Positions 1 to 8,494 of a stretch of DNA of 36,034 nt are shown piece by piece (the stretch's first letter is position 1; each line of letters starts with the position of its first letter). Source of the stretch: an uncultured bacterium (GTDB lineage Bacteria > Verrucomicrobiota > Lentisphaeria > Victivallales > Victivallaceae); the NCBI GenBank assembly GCA_900551245.1, contig URVC01000047.1, forward strand, positions 1 to 36,034, read 5' to 3'. Under the pieces are notes generated by a model. It made no database searches and was not told the DNA's origin. It was given only the letters and a program-made list of their open reading frames with translations. Position numbers and translations under genes: made by a program.

Positions 1-496
1 TCGCGGAAGTTTTCCAGTCCACGATGCAGACATCCCGCCCGTCCTGCACGAGAAAGTCCCATTCGCCGATCAGCGGCTTTTTGAGTCCGGGAACGTCGAT
101 TTTGAACGCCTGCGCGACGCCTTTGATCGTGTAGAAGTCCGACCAGTTCGCGAGCGCTGCATCGAGCATCCGGGTCGCCAGCGCGATCATCGAATCGAAG
201 TTCTCCCCCTCCTTGTAGATCAAATTCGGCGCGATTTCGGTTTCGATTTTGAACGACTCTGCAAAGAGGTTGACGATCTCTTCCCGGGTCAGAGAACTCC
301 CCATCAGACACTCCCACGCCTGCGCGGTCAAGGCTGAATGAAATGCCTTGCCGAACGGAAGGCAGACCGAAGTCCGTTCGATCTCCGGCTGCTCCACGTA
401 ACGGTAGAAGTATTGCAGCTGACAGACGTTGAGATAGGTATTCAACGCCGAATAGGACCAGTGCGGTTCCTGCCGTAGTTCGTCAATGGTCGCCAT
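1..496 (-). CDS. PD-(D/E)XK (RecB/Cas4-like) nuclease, 3' end beyond window
   Basis: This gene is cut by the left edge of the window, so it has no stop and only about 165 residues can be read. The N-terminus has the SYSALNTYLNVCQLQYFYRY pattern typical of PDDEXK_1 nucleases. Near the cut end, GEWDFLVQDG followed by IVDWKTS supplies the motif II Asp and the motif III D-x-K triad, so a metal-dependent DNA nuclease of the RecB/AddB C-terminal type is well supported. The ATG overlaps the stop of the 143-residue gene upstream (TGATG), so the two are probably translationally coupled. Proteins of this type act in phage or plasmid recombination and in end processing; the neighbouring sliding clamp fits that setting. 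A Cas4-type function cannot be excluded because the C-terminal Cys residues would lie outside the window. Confidence 0.8.
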   Translation of the reverse strand, partial: MATIDELRQEPHWSYSALNTYLNVCQLQYFYRYVEQPEIERTSVCLPFGKAFHSALTAQAWECLMGSSLTREEIVNLFAESFKIETEIAPNLIYKEGENFDSMIALATRMLDAALANWSDFYTIKGVAQAFKIDVPGLKKPLIGEWDFLVQDGRDVCIVDWKTSA

Positions 497-927
497 CATG
501 CCGCCCTCCAGCTGTTGATGAGTTCCGAACACTGCCACTTGCTGAGCTGCCGCACATCCGGCACGCCATGCTGCGCGGCGATCTGCTGCGGAGTCACTCC
601 ACGCTGCCGGGCGAGATCGAGCAGATATGAGAGCTGTTTCGGACTCGCCGGAACATCGTTCTGACGCCCTGCTGCCCGGTTGCCCTGCGGCGCGGTTTTG
701 CGCTCTTCTGCGGGGGGATACCCCTCATGATTGCGAGGGACATTTCCGTGCAGTTCCGCTTCCACCGAATTCCGTACGAGGTCGAACGTCTCATGAATCC
801 GAGCCTGCAGCTGATCCTGTGTCAACCCGTCCGGAAGTTCGACCTCGACCGACGCATGAAAGCTCTGGCTCGAATACTCCTCCCCGGCCGGAACCTTCTT
901 CGAATACGACGCATTGAGTTTCAACAT
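496..927 (-). CDS. Conserved hypothetical protein of a recombination module
   Basis: The protein has 143 residues and is not assigned to a named family. The N-terminal half (residues 1-60) alternates charged and hydrophobic residues with a beta-strand look and includes SFHASVEVELPDG. The middle (60-95) is polar, rich in Gly, Arg and Pro, and probably disordered. The last 50 residues (ASPKQLSYLLDLARQRG ... LSKWQCSELINSW) follow the K-Q-x3-Y-x2-L-A ... LS-x3-A/C-S-x-LI pattern seen in small C-terminal helical domains of many plasmid- and phage-borne proteins. A good ribosome site (AGGAGG, 8 nt before ATG) fixes the start. It is coupled to the PD-(D/E)XK nuclease by a TGATG overlap and is divergent from brnT. 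A role as nuclease or ssDNA accessory factor is only inference. Confidence 0.65.
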   Translation of the reverse strand: MLKLNASYSKKVPAGEEYSSQSFHASVEVELPDGLTQDQLQARIHETFDLVRNSVEAELHGNVPRNHEGYPPAEERKTAPQGNRAAGRQNDVPASPKQLSYLLDLARQRGVTPQQIAAQHGVPDVRQLSKWQCSELINSWRAA

Positions 928-942
928 TTTTTCATCCTCCTA

Positions 943-970
943 TTGAAATATTTTATATTTACATTATATT
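943..970 (+). promoter_or_regulatory. Candidate promoter of brnTA
   Basis: TTGAAA (943-948) and TATATT (965-970) are separated by 16 bp, 23 bp ahead of the brnT start. It overlaps a minus-strand promoter, so BrnA binding here could control both directions. That control is inferred from the known autoregulation of brnTA loci. Confidence 0.5.
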
Positions 971-978
971 GATGTTAA
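950..978 (-). promoter_or_regulatory. Candidate promoter of the 143-residue gene and nuclease
   Basis: On the minus strand TTAACA (978-973) and TAAAAT (955-950) are 17 bp apart; each is one mismatch from the sigma70 consensus. The start codon follows about 22 bp downstream. It overlaps the brnTA promoter almost completely. Confidence 0.45.
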
Positions 979-992
979 CGAGGGAGACGCGA

Positions 993-1280
993 ATGAATTT
1001 TGAGTGGGACGCCAACAAGGCGGAGTCCAATCGGCAGAAACACGGTGTGACCTTTCAGGAAGCGGCAACCGTATTTCAGGATGTGGATGCGCTGCAGATT
1101 TTCGATCCCGACCATTCGGAGGACGAGGATCGGTTCATCCTGCTGGGGGTGAGCGCGGTTCTGCGGATTCTGGTGGTCTGCCACTGCTATCGCGCCAACG
1201 ATGATGTGATCCGGATCATTTCCGCGCGGAAAGCGACCCGGAACGAGAGTTCCACCTACGAGAGGAGGAAAGGATCATGA
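993..1280 (+). CDS. brnT: BrnT-family toxin (RelE-fold ribonuclease)
   Basis: The 95-residue protein starts MNFEWDANKAESNRQKHGV, the signature opening of BrnT (F-x-W-D-x-x-K-A-x-x-N-x-x-K-H-G-V-x-F). It continues with FQEAATVF and DEDRFILLG and ends with IRIISARKATRNE-STYE, the conserved R-I-I-S-A-R-x-A-x-x-x-E core. BrnT cleaves RNA and is neutralised by BrnA. I chose ATG 993 because AGGGAG (981-986) lies 6 nt upstream; TTG 969 and ATG 972 are in frame but lack a ribosome site and would add residues absent from the family. It overlaps brnA by ATGA, the usual toxin-first order of this system. Confidence 0.93.
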   Translation: MNFEWDANKAESNRQKHGVTFQEAATVFQDVDALQIFDPDHSEDEDRFILLGVSAVLRILVVCHCYRANDDVIRIISARKATRNESSTYERRKGS

Positions 1281-1486
1281 GAGCAGAATACGATTTCTCA
1301 AACGCGGTCAAAAACCCGTATGTGAAGCCCCGGAAAACGGCAGTGACCATCCGACTCGATCCGGCGACGGTGGATTACTTCAAGTCGCTGGCGAGTGAGG
1401 TGTCACTGCCTTATCAGACGTTGATCAATTCGTATTTGAACGATTGCGCCAAACGAAAAGTCAGACCGAATATCAAGTGGAACTGA
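1277..1486 (+). CDS. brnA: BrnA-family antitoxin
   Basis: The 69-residue protein carries the ribbon-helix-helix type core TVTIRLDPATVDYFKSLA-like sequence (residues 23-42 read AVTIRLDPATVDYFKSLASE) followed by LPYQTLINSYLNDCA, as in BrnA antitoxins. The N-terminal part (MRAEYDFSNAVKNPYVK) is the usual toxin-binding end. It begins inside the last codons of brnT (ATGA overlap) with a strong AGGAGG site. BrnA normally binds its own promoter and blocks BrnT. Only 6 bp separate its stop from the stop of the converging clamp gene, with no visible terminator between. Confidence 0.9.
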   Translation: MRAEYDFSNAVKNPYVKPRKTAVTIRLDPATVDYFKSLASEVSLPYQTLINSYLNDCAKRKVRPNIKWN

Positions 1487-1492
1487 TCCCGG

Positions 1493-2770
1493 CTAGATCG
1501 CCATCTTGATCCGTTCGATGGCGCGCTTGGCAAGGATGAAATCCCGCTCTTTCTGCTTCTGCTTGAGCACGGCTTCCTTGACCTTGCGGGTCAACATGCC
1601 GGTTTCATCGAGCAACAGCTTGAGCTTGCCGCGCAGTTCGTCGATCCCGTGATTCAGCTCCTCCATCGGGTCGAGAGTTTCGTTTGCGGACTCCCGACGG
1701 GAGTCGGTTTCTTTGATTTCGTTCGTTTCCATTTTGTTTGCCTCCTGGTTAGTTTGTGGCTTGGATTTGGGACTAAGGTGAATCGGCATCGCAACGTAAC
1801 AGCCGGCGCCGCCCTCGGTCACGACCGGCATCTGCCCGTCCGAATGGGCGCTGAACTTCGTGTAACGCTGCTGCAGCATCCGCAGCAGGATGTACTTGTT
1901 GAGCACCAGCACCGCCCGGGGCCGGACACCCAGAAACTCCGCGTCCGTCTCGAACGACATCTCCGGAGTATCGACCGGAATGAGCGTGACACCGTTCGGT
2001 GTTACGTTGAGTTCGATTCCGTTCAGCGGTTCATGATCGGGAACCGTCTTCAGAAACGCGATGATCCGCTCCGGCTCGAAGAACTCCAGCGAATAATCCA
2101 AGGCATTGCCGGACGGAATCACCTGCTTCCAGGCGGGAAATTTCCCGGAAAGCGCTTTGCCCTGCCACAGAAAACCGCCGATCTCAATCCGGAAGAGCCG
2201 TTCGTTGCGCCGACTCCAGAGGTGGAGTACACCGGGAGCGGCGGGTTTCGCCGTCAACAACGCGAGCGGAAACGGCAGTGTAACCTCCTCCGGAATCGTG
2301 AGCGGACAAGGGAGATGCAGCAGCTCCTTCCCATTCGTCGCAGTGATGCCATCCGGCGAAAGGTTGACGCCCCGCAGGATGAGCCGCGCGCCATCGCGAT
2401 CCGTAACCGGAGCCGCCAGCGAGAGCAACTCCCCGAACGTGGCCGGAAGCTCGACCGAAACCGCCTCCTCGGGAAGCTCTTCCAGCTCCGGCCATTCGAG
2501 CGGCTTCCCGGTAACCTCGACCTCACCGCCCCGCGTGGAACGGATCAGCTCCCGTAATGCCCGATACTCAACCGCAAAATCGACCGCCTCCGCAACCTCA
2601 CACTCCACACGCACTGCGACACATTCCACGCCATCGGTCGCCAAAAGCCGCAGTCGCCCGGCATCCCCAATAAAGCGAACCGACCGCACCACCTCCACCG
2701 GCGAAGTCTGCGCCACGACCTTCCTGAGCACCTTCAACGCCTCCAGCAACACACTCTTTCTGATCTTCAT
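1493..2770 (-). CDS. DNA polymerase III beta (sliding clamp)-like protein with helical C-terminal extension
   Basis: The 425-residue protein resembles DnaN over residues 1-332. Domain 1 opens with KSVLLEALKVLRKVVAQTS and contains LRLLATDGVECVAVRV. Residues 208-220 (LSGKFPAWKQVIP) match the clamp pattern GKFPDYxRVIP. Residues 325-332 (YVAMPIHL) match the typical clamp end YxxMPMRL. Unlike standard DnaN (about 366-380 residues) it goes on through a polar linker (333-365) into a charged helical, probably coiled-coil tail (366-425, MEELNHGIDELRGKLKLLL ... RAIERIKMAI). I chose ATG 2770 because GGAGGT sits 7 nt upstream. It lies with a RecB-like nuclease and a toxin-antitoxin pair rather than dnaA or recF, so it is probably an accessory, mobile-element-type clamp. 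Divergence is high, so the assignment rests on motifs and length. Confidence 0.75.
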   Translation of the reverse strand: MKIRKSVLLEALKVLRKVVAQTSPVEVVRSVRFIGDAGRLRLLATDGVECVAVRVECEVAEAVDFAVEYRALRELIRSTRGGEVEVTGKPLEWPELEELPEEAVSVELPATFGELLSLAAPVTDRDGARLILRGVNLSPDGITATNGKELLHLPCPLTIPEEVTLPFPLALLTAKPAAPGVLHLWSRRNERLFRIEIGGFLWQGKALSGKFPAWKQVIPSGNALDYSLEFFEPERIIAFLKTVPDHEPLNGIELNVTPNGVTLIPVDTPEMSFETDAEFLGVRPRAVLVLNKYILLRMLQQRYTKFSAHSDGQMPVVTEGGAGCYVAMPIHLSPKSKPQTNQEANKMETNEIKETDSRRESANETLDPMEELNHGIDELRGKLKLLLDETGMLTRKVKEAVLKQKQKERDFILAKRAIERIKMAI

Positions 2771-2798
2771 CTTCATCACCTCCATGCGATTAAAACCA

Positions 2799-2836
2799 AT
2801 CAGCCCCGCCGGTCCGCAAAGACCGACAGGGCTGAT
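2799..2836 (-). terminator. Inverted repeat, possible terminator of the RM operon
   Basis: ATCAGCCC (2799-2806) pairs with GGGCTGAT (2829-2836), and inside it CGGTC pairs with GACCG. On the minus strand the stem is followed by TGGTTTTAAT, a weak U tract. It sits between the last gene of the defence operon and the clamp start, so it could end the former or act in the leader of the latter. Confidence 0.5.
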
Positions 2837-2937
2837 CACTCATTCAGGCCGTTATTTTAGCCTGCCATCACAATGGTTATATATAGACGAAAATCATTGA
2901 ACTGCACGCTTCCAATATTACTTCCCCTCAGCAAATT

Positions 2938-3633
2938 TTACAGAAGAGCTAATTCCAACCTCAATTTCCTTTTTTCCCAATCAGGGAGATACGATTGCAA
3001 CAGCCCATAAAAATCCGCATTATGCTCCCGATAGCGCAGATGGCAAAGTTCATGGGTAATCACATATTCCAGACAGGAAACCGGCGCTTTGATCAGCTCC
3101 GGATTCAGCAGAAGAATACCACCGGGCGACATGCTCCCCCAGTTGGTCTTCATCGCACGGATCTGCATCCTGGGAAGTGTTGTAAGTTCCAACCGGGCAG
3201 CAACCCGTTTTAAATATTCGGAGTACTTCTCCCGAGCCCGTTTCCGATAGTAACGCTCCAAGATTTTCTGAACAGCCGCCGGAGAAAGATCTGGTGAAAA
3301 TACCTGCAGGAATCCCTGACTCATCTTCACGCCACACCGTGGTTGCTGAACAAGTTTCAAGCGGTACTGTTTCCCCAGATATAGATGCGTTTCACCGCTG
3401 AGGTATTGACGTGCCGGCGTCTTGAGAGCAAACTGTTCAAAATAACGCTGTTGCTTTACAATCCAGGCGGCTCTCCGGTGAACTTTTTCAAGGATGCGAC
3501 TCTCCTCCGTACCGACCGGCGCTTTGATGTGAACCGTTCCATCCGGCAGTACGGCGATTTCCATGGTGGTACGTCGCCGAAACTCCACACCAAAAGTAAT
3601 CTTGCGACTGCCGTAATCGATCTCGTACATCAT
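2938..3633 (-). CDS. YgjP/WSS-type zinc metallopeptidase (M48-like, DUF45)
   Basis: The 231-residue protein contains VITHELCHLRYREHNADFY: HELCH (residues 194-198) is the HExxH zinc site and His204 may be the third ligand. Before it comes NWGSMSPGGILLLNPEL, the R/N-WGSCS-x-G-x-I-x-LN segment shared by YgjP-like proteins. Family members are often the last gene of type I restriction operons, as here; their role there is not established. The ATG overlaps the hsdR stop by ATGA, so it is translated from the same message. Met2 (ATG 3630) is an equally possible start. Confidence 0.88.
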   Translation of the reverse strand: MMYEIDYGSRKITFGVEFRRRTTMEIAVLPDGTVHIKAPVGTEESRILEKVHRRAAWIVKQQRYFEQFALKTPARQYLSGETHLYLGKQYRLKLVQQPRCGVKMSQGFLQVFSPDLSPAAVQKILERYYRKRAREKYSEYLKRVAARLELTTLPRMQIRAMKTNWGSMSPGGILLLNPELIKAPVSCLEYVITHELCHLRYREHNADFYGLLQSYLPDWEKRKLRLELALL

Positions 3634-6600
3634 GAGCGCATGCTCCGGTTTCTCGCCAGCGTAATCAGCCGCTCAATGATCTCATCCATCTGCGCTGTGG
3701 TCAGATTAATTTTCTGTTTTGCCATCACTTCATCGTACAAAAAATCGTCAATGGCGTTTTTCAGCTGATTCTGCGCATCGGCATCGTCCCAGAATTGAAT
3801 CCGTGAGGTGAAACTGTTGATGATGTCGCTGATCTGCAGTGCGTCCTCCGCAGTCAGCTCTTCCTGATTGTTCAGGAACGGCAGCAGAAGGCCGTAACAG
3901 GCCATGGCGTCCTCTCGATGACGAATAGTTTCCGGAATATCGTCGTGAGTCCGGGTCGTCACCATCCGCCGGATGTGGTTGACCTTCTCCCAATAGGCTC
4001 GGACAATCTCGTCGAGATGCTCCAGATCATGCAGCCGTTTTTCGCGAAATTCATCGATTGCCTGCTGGATCATTTCCGAAAACTTATGGTAAAACGCAGG
4101 ATCCTCCTCCATGTGTTCCGTGATATACCGCTTGGTGGCGTGAGCAACGGAATCCGCCATCGCGGATTGCTCTTTCACATGATCGATTCCCTGGTTTTCG
4201 AGCACTTCCCGGAACGTATTCTCGTCGAAGATATTGACGGGCTCGTTGAGTTGAATCACCTCATTCGCCTGAATGTGGGTATCGAGCAGTTTCTTGATTT
4301 TCGGTTCATAATCCCGATAGTTCACCGCTTCCGCATACCGACGTTTGACGGCGGAGCGCAAGTTCCAGAACCGCTTCAAATCACGTTTGTATTTTTCAAT
4401 CTGTTCTTCCGGCGTTTCCCGCATGAATTTGATGCTGGAGAGTGCGAGTTCGAGGGTTTTGGCAAATGCGTTCAAATTTTCATAGAACGCCTCACGGAGA
4501 TCCTCCGGCTGAAGCAGAAGTTCAAAAGCCTCGCTGTCGTTGCTGTTGCGGACGGATTTGAACATCTCCCATAACTTCGCATATTGCTGGGGAAGTTTCG
4601 CAATCTCATCTGCAATCGGCATCACCTGTGACGTCAGGTCCTCCTCGGAGACCCCTTCCATTTCGCTGTATTTGAGCAATGCGTCATCGAGCAGATCCAG
4701 AACACCAGCGTAATCGATGATGTAGCCGAACTCCTTGTTTTCGCACAGCCGGTTGACGCGGGCTATCGCCTGAAGCAGTGTAGCCGGCTCCCGAATGGAG
4801 CGACAGAGATACATCACCGTGTTGCGCGGTACATCAAAACCGGTGAGGAGCTTATCCACCACAATCAGAATTTCCGGTGTGGAAGCGGTTTTGAACGCAT
4901 CGATGATCTGCTTGTTATATTCATCTTCCTTATTGCCGAAGCGGGCCATCATTCTTTTCCAGAACTCGACAACATCGGGAGAGACCCGGCCTTCCGGGTC
5001 GTTGCCTTCGCGGGTGTCCGGTGCGGAAATAATCACTTCGCTGCTGACGACACCGAGCTCATTCAAATACTGTTGATAGAGAATAGCGGTCTCCTTATCC
5101 GGAGCGACCAGCTGCGCTTTGAATCCGGTCCCCTGCCAAAAGTCGCGGTAGTGCTCCGAAATGTCGTATGCACACATGTAGACGAATGCTTTTGACTTTT
5201 TCAGCATCTCCGCCCGGGCGAATTTCTTTTTCAAATCCCGACGCTGTTCGTCGGAAAGATCCTTTGTATGCCGTTCAAACCAGAGGTCGAGGGCTTTCCG
5301 GTTCTGTTCCAGATCGACATGCCGCCCTTCATAGAGCAGAGGGACAACGGCTTTGTCTTCGACCGCGGTACGAATGGAGTAGACTGGTCGAATCAAACCG
5401 CCGAATTTTTCAAAGCTGTTCTTGTTTTTCTTGGCCAGAGGTGTACCGGTAAAGCCGATGTAACAGCCCCGGGAAAACATCATCCGCATCTTTCCGGCGA
5501 GCGGGCCGTAATTGCTCCGATGCCCTTCGTCGACCAGCAAAAAGATGTTGGGGGAATCGATTTTTTCACTCCGGGATTTCAACGCCTTATCAAACTTCTG
5601 GATCAGCGTGGTGATAATCGCCGCCTTATCGGATTTCGCCAGCTCCAGCAGGTGCTTACCGCTGGTGGCACGCACCGGTTCCAGTGAACAGGCGCGAAAG
5701 GTATTACCGAGCTGTTTATCCAGATCATCCCGGTCGGTTACCAGAACGACTCTGGGGTTGGGAATACCAGAGCAGAGCATCAGGCTGCGGACCAGCATAA
5801 CCATCGTAAGCGACTTACCGGAGCCCTGGGTATGCCAGACCACGCCGCCTTTGCGGGAACCGTTGCTGGTGAAGGTTTGAATCCGTTCCAGAATGGAATT
5901 GACGGTGAAATATTGCTGATAGCGGGCAATTTTACGCTCTAAACCGTCAAATACGATAAAACGCCACGCCAGTTCCAGCAGCCGTTCCGGGCGACAGAGA
6001 GCGTAAAGGGTTTCATCCTGCGCGGTAACTTCGCGCGGCAGAGCCGCCCGTTCTTCGAAATCGGCCCGGGCACTTGCAAAGGGGCCGGAGAAAATGGCAT
6101 CGTTCTGCGCCGGCAGGAGCGGCGTGTTGATCAAGTTTTTCAACGTCTCAGGCGCATCCGATTTCTCCCGCCAGACTGCCCAGAATTTGCGCGGTGTTCC
6201 GACAGTACCGTAAAAAGCCTTCTGCCGGTTGAGAGCGAGCGTCAGCTGAATGTAGGTAAACAGTCGGGGGACATACTCCTCCTGCTGATTGCGCAGCGTC
6301 TGGCTGATGGCCTGCTCAATCTCTTCGCTCGGAGCCTTGCACTCGATGGAGACAAACGGAATGCCGTTTACGAACAGGAGAATGTCCGGTCGAACTGTTT
6401 CGTGGGTACCGCGCCGCTCGACCGGAAGTTCCGCAACGGCATGAAACGCATTGGCCTCCGGATGACGCCAGTCGATATACTGCAGCTGGAAACTGCGCTG
6501 ATCACCTTCGATGTTCTGTTCCAGGGCGCAGCCGAGCGTCAGAAGATCATAGATTTTCTCATTGGTCCGGAGAAGTCCATCGTAGGGCATGTTCTTCAGA

Positions 6601-6827
6601 CGCTGTACCGCGTCCTGGATATTGGCTTCGGAGAACTTGTACACGCCCCCTTTGTGATTGATGGAATTCAGCTCCTGAAGTTTGCGTGTCAACACGGCTT
6701 CCAGAAGGACGTTGGAACGTTTGCCGTTACGCAGGCGGTCCGCCTCCGGCGCGGATAGAATCGTCCAGCCGGAAGCAGCGAGCAGCTGCAAAGCGGGAAT
6801 CTGCGATTCATATTTTTCTGAGAACAT
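3630..6827 (-). CDS. hsdR: Type I restriction endonuclease subunit R
   Basis: The 1065-residue protein is full length for HsdR, the ATP-driven translocase and nuclease of type I restriction. The N-terminal nuclease domain shows RPDILLFVNG ... VSIECKA, with Asp148, Glu162 and Lys164 as the PD-(D/E)XK residues. The SF2 motor follows: HTQGSGKS (332-339, Walker A), VDEGH (432-436), GFTGTP (458-463), then DKLLTGFDVP and QAIARVNR. The C-terminal part is helical and should bind HsdM. ATG 6827 is preferred over the 16-codon longer frame because GGGAGG stands 9 nt ahead of it. A gap of about 160 bp separates it from the SIR2-like gene; it holds only a 21-codon ORF (MNNLSNLHENCLVLEPKTGL-I) near 6979-6914 that may be a gene remnant. 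It overlaps the metallopeptidase gene. Confidence 0.97.
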   Translation of the reverse strand: MFSEKYESQIPALQLLAASGWTILSAPEADRLRNGKRSNVLLEAVLTRKLQELNSINHKGGVYKFSEANIQDAVQRLKNMPYDGLLRTNEKIYDLLTLGCALEQNIEGDQRSFQLQYIDWRHPEANAFHAVAELPVERRGTHETVRPDILLFVNGIPFVSIECKAPSEEIEQAISQTLRNQQEEYVPRLFTYIQLTLALNRQKAFYGTVGTPRKFWAVWREKSDAPETLKNLINTPLLPAQNDAIFSGPFASARADFEERAALPREVTAQDETLYALCRPERLLELAWRFIVFDGLERKIARYQQYFTVNSILERIQTFTSNGSRKGGVVWHTQGSGKSLTMVMLVRSLMLCSGIPNPRVVLVTDRDDLDKQLGNTFRACSLEPVRATSGKHLLELAKSDKAAIITTLIQKFDKALKSRSEKIDSPNIFLLVDEGHRSNYGPLAGKMRMMFSRGCYIGFTGTPLAKKNKNSFEKFGGLIRPVYSIRTAVEDKAVVPLLYEGRHVDLEQNRKALDLWFERHTKDLSDEQRRDLKKKFARAEMLKKSKAFVYMCAYDISEHYRDFWQGTGFKAQLVAPDKETAILYQQYLNELGVVSSEVIISAPDTREGNDPEGRVSPDVVEFWKRMMARFGNKEDEYNKQIIDAFKTASTPEILIVVDKLLTGFDVPRNTVMYLCRSIREPATLLQAIARVNRLCENKEFGYIIDYAGVLDLLDDALLKYSEMEGVSEEDLTSQVMPIADEIAKLPQQYAKLWEMFKSVRNSNDSEAFELLLQPEDLREAFYENLNAFAKTLELALSSIKFMRETPEEQIEKYKRDLKRFWNLRSAVKRRYAEAVNYRDYEPKIKKLLDTHIQANEVIQLNEPVNIFDENTFREVLENQGIDHVKEQSAMADSVAHATKRYITEHMEEDPAFYHKFSEMIQQAIDEFREKRLHDLEHLDEIVRAYWEKVNHIRRMVTTRTHDDIPETIRHREDAMACYGLLLPFLNNQEELTAEDALQISDIINSFTSRIQFWDDADAQNQLKNAIDDFLYDEVMAKQKINLTTAQMDEIIERLITLARNRSMRS

Positions 6828-6989
6828 GATTATTTTCCTCCCATGATGAATTCCCCACACACTGTCAGCCGACATTTCTGGTTGCGGCTGGTGGGGGATT
6901 CCGGAACGGTATATTAAATCAATCCGGTTTTCGGTTCCAGAACGAGACAGTTTTCGTGCAGGTTCGATAAGTTGTTCATGATTAGTTTT

Positions 6990-8492
6990 TTACAAGGAGT
7001 CAATCAAAAATTGAGTCCATAGTTTATTATCTACTTTGCGATTATCATCAATAGAAACTACCTGCATATTGCAAGGGGAGTCTATGCGGAGTTTTTCTTT
7101 ATATTCATCCAGATTATTATTTTTGTAACTGAATATTAGCACTTTTTTTCCCCGTTCTATCAACTCACGGAACAATCCATTGATGTGTCCGTCATCTGTA
7201 TTAAATCCAAAACCAATAACCGCAATAGCATCACAGGCAAAAAAACTGTTATACAAGTTTACATAACGTTCTGACATGGTGATAGATGTCAATGGTTTTA
7301 TTCCACTTTGGGTGAATAGAAATGGAACAGTAATATGCGCAGGACCTGCTGAACGTTGATTGTTTGAGTTTTCAATAATTGCATTCTTGTAAGGATCATA
7401 TTCATCATTGATAGATCCATTCAAATAACTAACTCTCAATGATTCATCTACTGATTCAATAAAATCATTATAATTCGTGGTCCCTATAGCTTCGACAGTA
7501 ACTTTACCCAATAAATTTCTTATATCTTGATAGTAACCTTCATGCTCGGTAATTTTAGTGCGATGTTCATCTGCTTTTTTCATCAAATAGTCCTTAACGC
7601 ACATCAGAAAAATAGAAATCTTACAGAACTTTGCCCAGTCTGTTTTAGGAGAAAAAAGATAGCGGTAAGAGCTATCTATTAATGACTGATAATCCAATGC
7701 AATTGTAAATATTTTTTCTAATAACTTTTTAGCAAACAGCGTAATTATTTTTGCATCAGACGCGGAAGATGAAACCTCTTCCATAGGTTCCTCTAAAATC
7801 AAATCGAGCCCAGTAATTTTATTATAGTCAAACTTAAAAAAACCACAAAAGTCATCAAAAATATCAATATCATCAGGTCTTTTCTCAAAAATTGAGTCAT
7901 TGATGTTATGTAGAAAGTCTTCCCCTACCGAACCTATCAGCAACTCAATGAAAGATTTTACTATTTTCCTCAAATCCGTATATTGAGGGTCTCTTGCTTT
8001 CTTTTCTAATATCCGTAGCAATCCAGAAAAATAAATTGATTCAAAAAGTTTTATAGAACCTAAAGCTTTATTTAATTTTATATCATGTGAGAATAAGACC
8101 GTTCCTATAGCTTGTTCCATTGCCGATTGAAAACGATCATCAATCTGTACTCCTGCTTGACAAAAATCAGCTTTGATTTTCGTGGCAAAAGTGTCAAAAT
8201 CATTTAAAAAATCTATGATTGCTTGTCGTTTATACTCCAAGCTGGAAATAACCAGTTGCTCATACTGATTTTTTCCAAAAGTAGAGATTGATCTTGTCTG
8301 ATAATTATCAGGAAGCCATTTTGATGCATATGGACTTCTTGAATCAATACTTCGTAATATCTCTTTGAATTTTTCTTTTGGTTCAGAAATATTTTGACGA
8401 AAGATATCCAATGCAAATTCCCCTCCGGAAGGCAACCCATACGCCATTTCTGCTCCAGCGCCAAAGAAGAGTCCTATTTTTTTACATGCCAT
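6990..8492 (-). CDS. SIR2-like NAD-binding protein, probable defence effector
   Basis: The 500-residue protein has the SIR2 nucleotide-binding pattern split around a long insertion. Residues 7-23 (GLFFGAGAEMAYGLPSG) match the GAG-x(S)-x3-G-LP motif. Residues 337-342 (GTTNYN) match TTNYD, 358-360 (LNG) stand where LHG is usual, and 424-437 (AVIGFGFNTDDGHI) match the G-[YF]-S-x2-D-x2-I motif. About 300 mainly helical residues lie between the first and second motifs. Bacterial SIR2 proteins of this kind deplete NAD during phage infection (Thoeris ThsA, DSR, SIR2-APAZ), so an abortive-infection role inside this RM operon is likely but inferred. The DNA is far more AT-rich than hsdM. The start at 8492 has GGGGGG 7 nt upstream, inside the hsdS remnant, whose stop precedes the ATG by 2 nt. 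Confidence 0.8.
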   Translation of the reverse strand: MACKKIGLFFGAGAEMAYGLPSGGEFALDIFRQNISEPKEKFKEILRSIDSRSPYASKWLPDNYQTRSISTFGKNQYEQLVISSLEYKRQAIIDFLNDFDTFATKIKADFCQAGVQIDDRFQSAMEQAIGTVLFSHDIKLNKALGSIKLFESIYFSGLLRILEKKARDPQYTDLRKIVKSFIELLIGSVGEDFLHNINDSIFEKRPDDIDIFDDFCGFFKFDYNKITGLDLILEEPMEEVSSSASDAKIITLFAKKLLEKIFTIALDYQSLIDSSYRYLFSPKTDWAKFCKISIFLMCVKDYLMKKADEHRTKITEHEGYYQDIRNLLGKVTVEAIGTTNYNDFIESVDESLRVSYLNGSINDEYDPYKNAIIENSNNQRSAGPAHITVPFLFTQSGIKPLTSITMSERYVNLYNSFFACDAIAVIGFGFNTDDGHINGLFRELIERGKKVLIFSYKNNNLDEYKEKLRIDSPCNMQVVSIDDNRKVDNKLWTQFLIDSL

Positions 8493-8494
8493 CG

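Noticed and set aside
2845..2864. CAGGC ... GCCTG hairpin near the clamp start
   Set aside because: A five-base stem without U tract is likely by chance.
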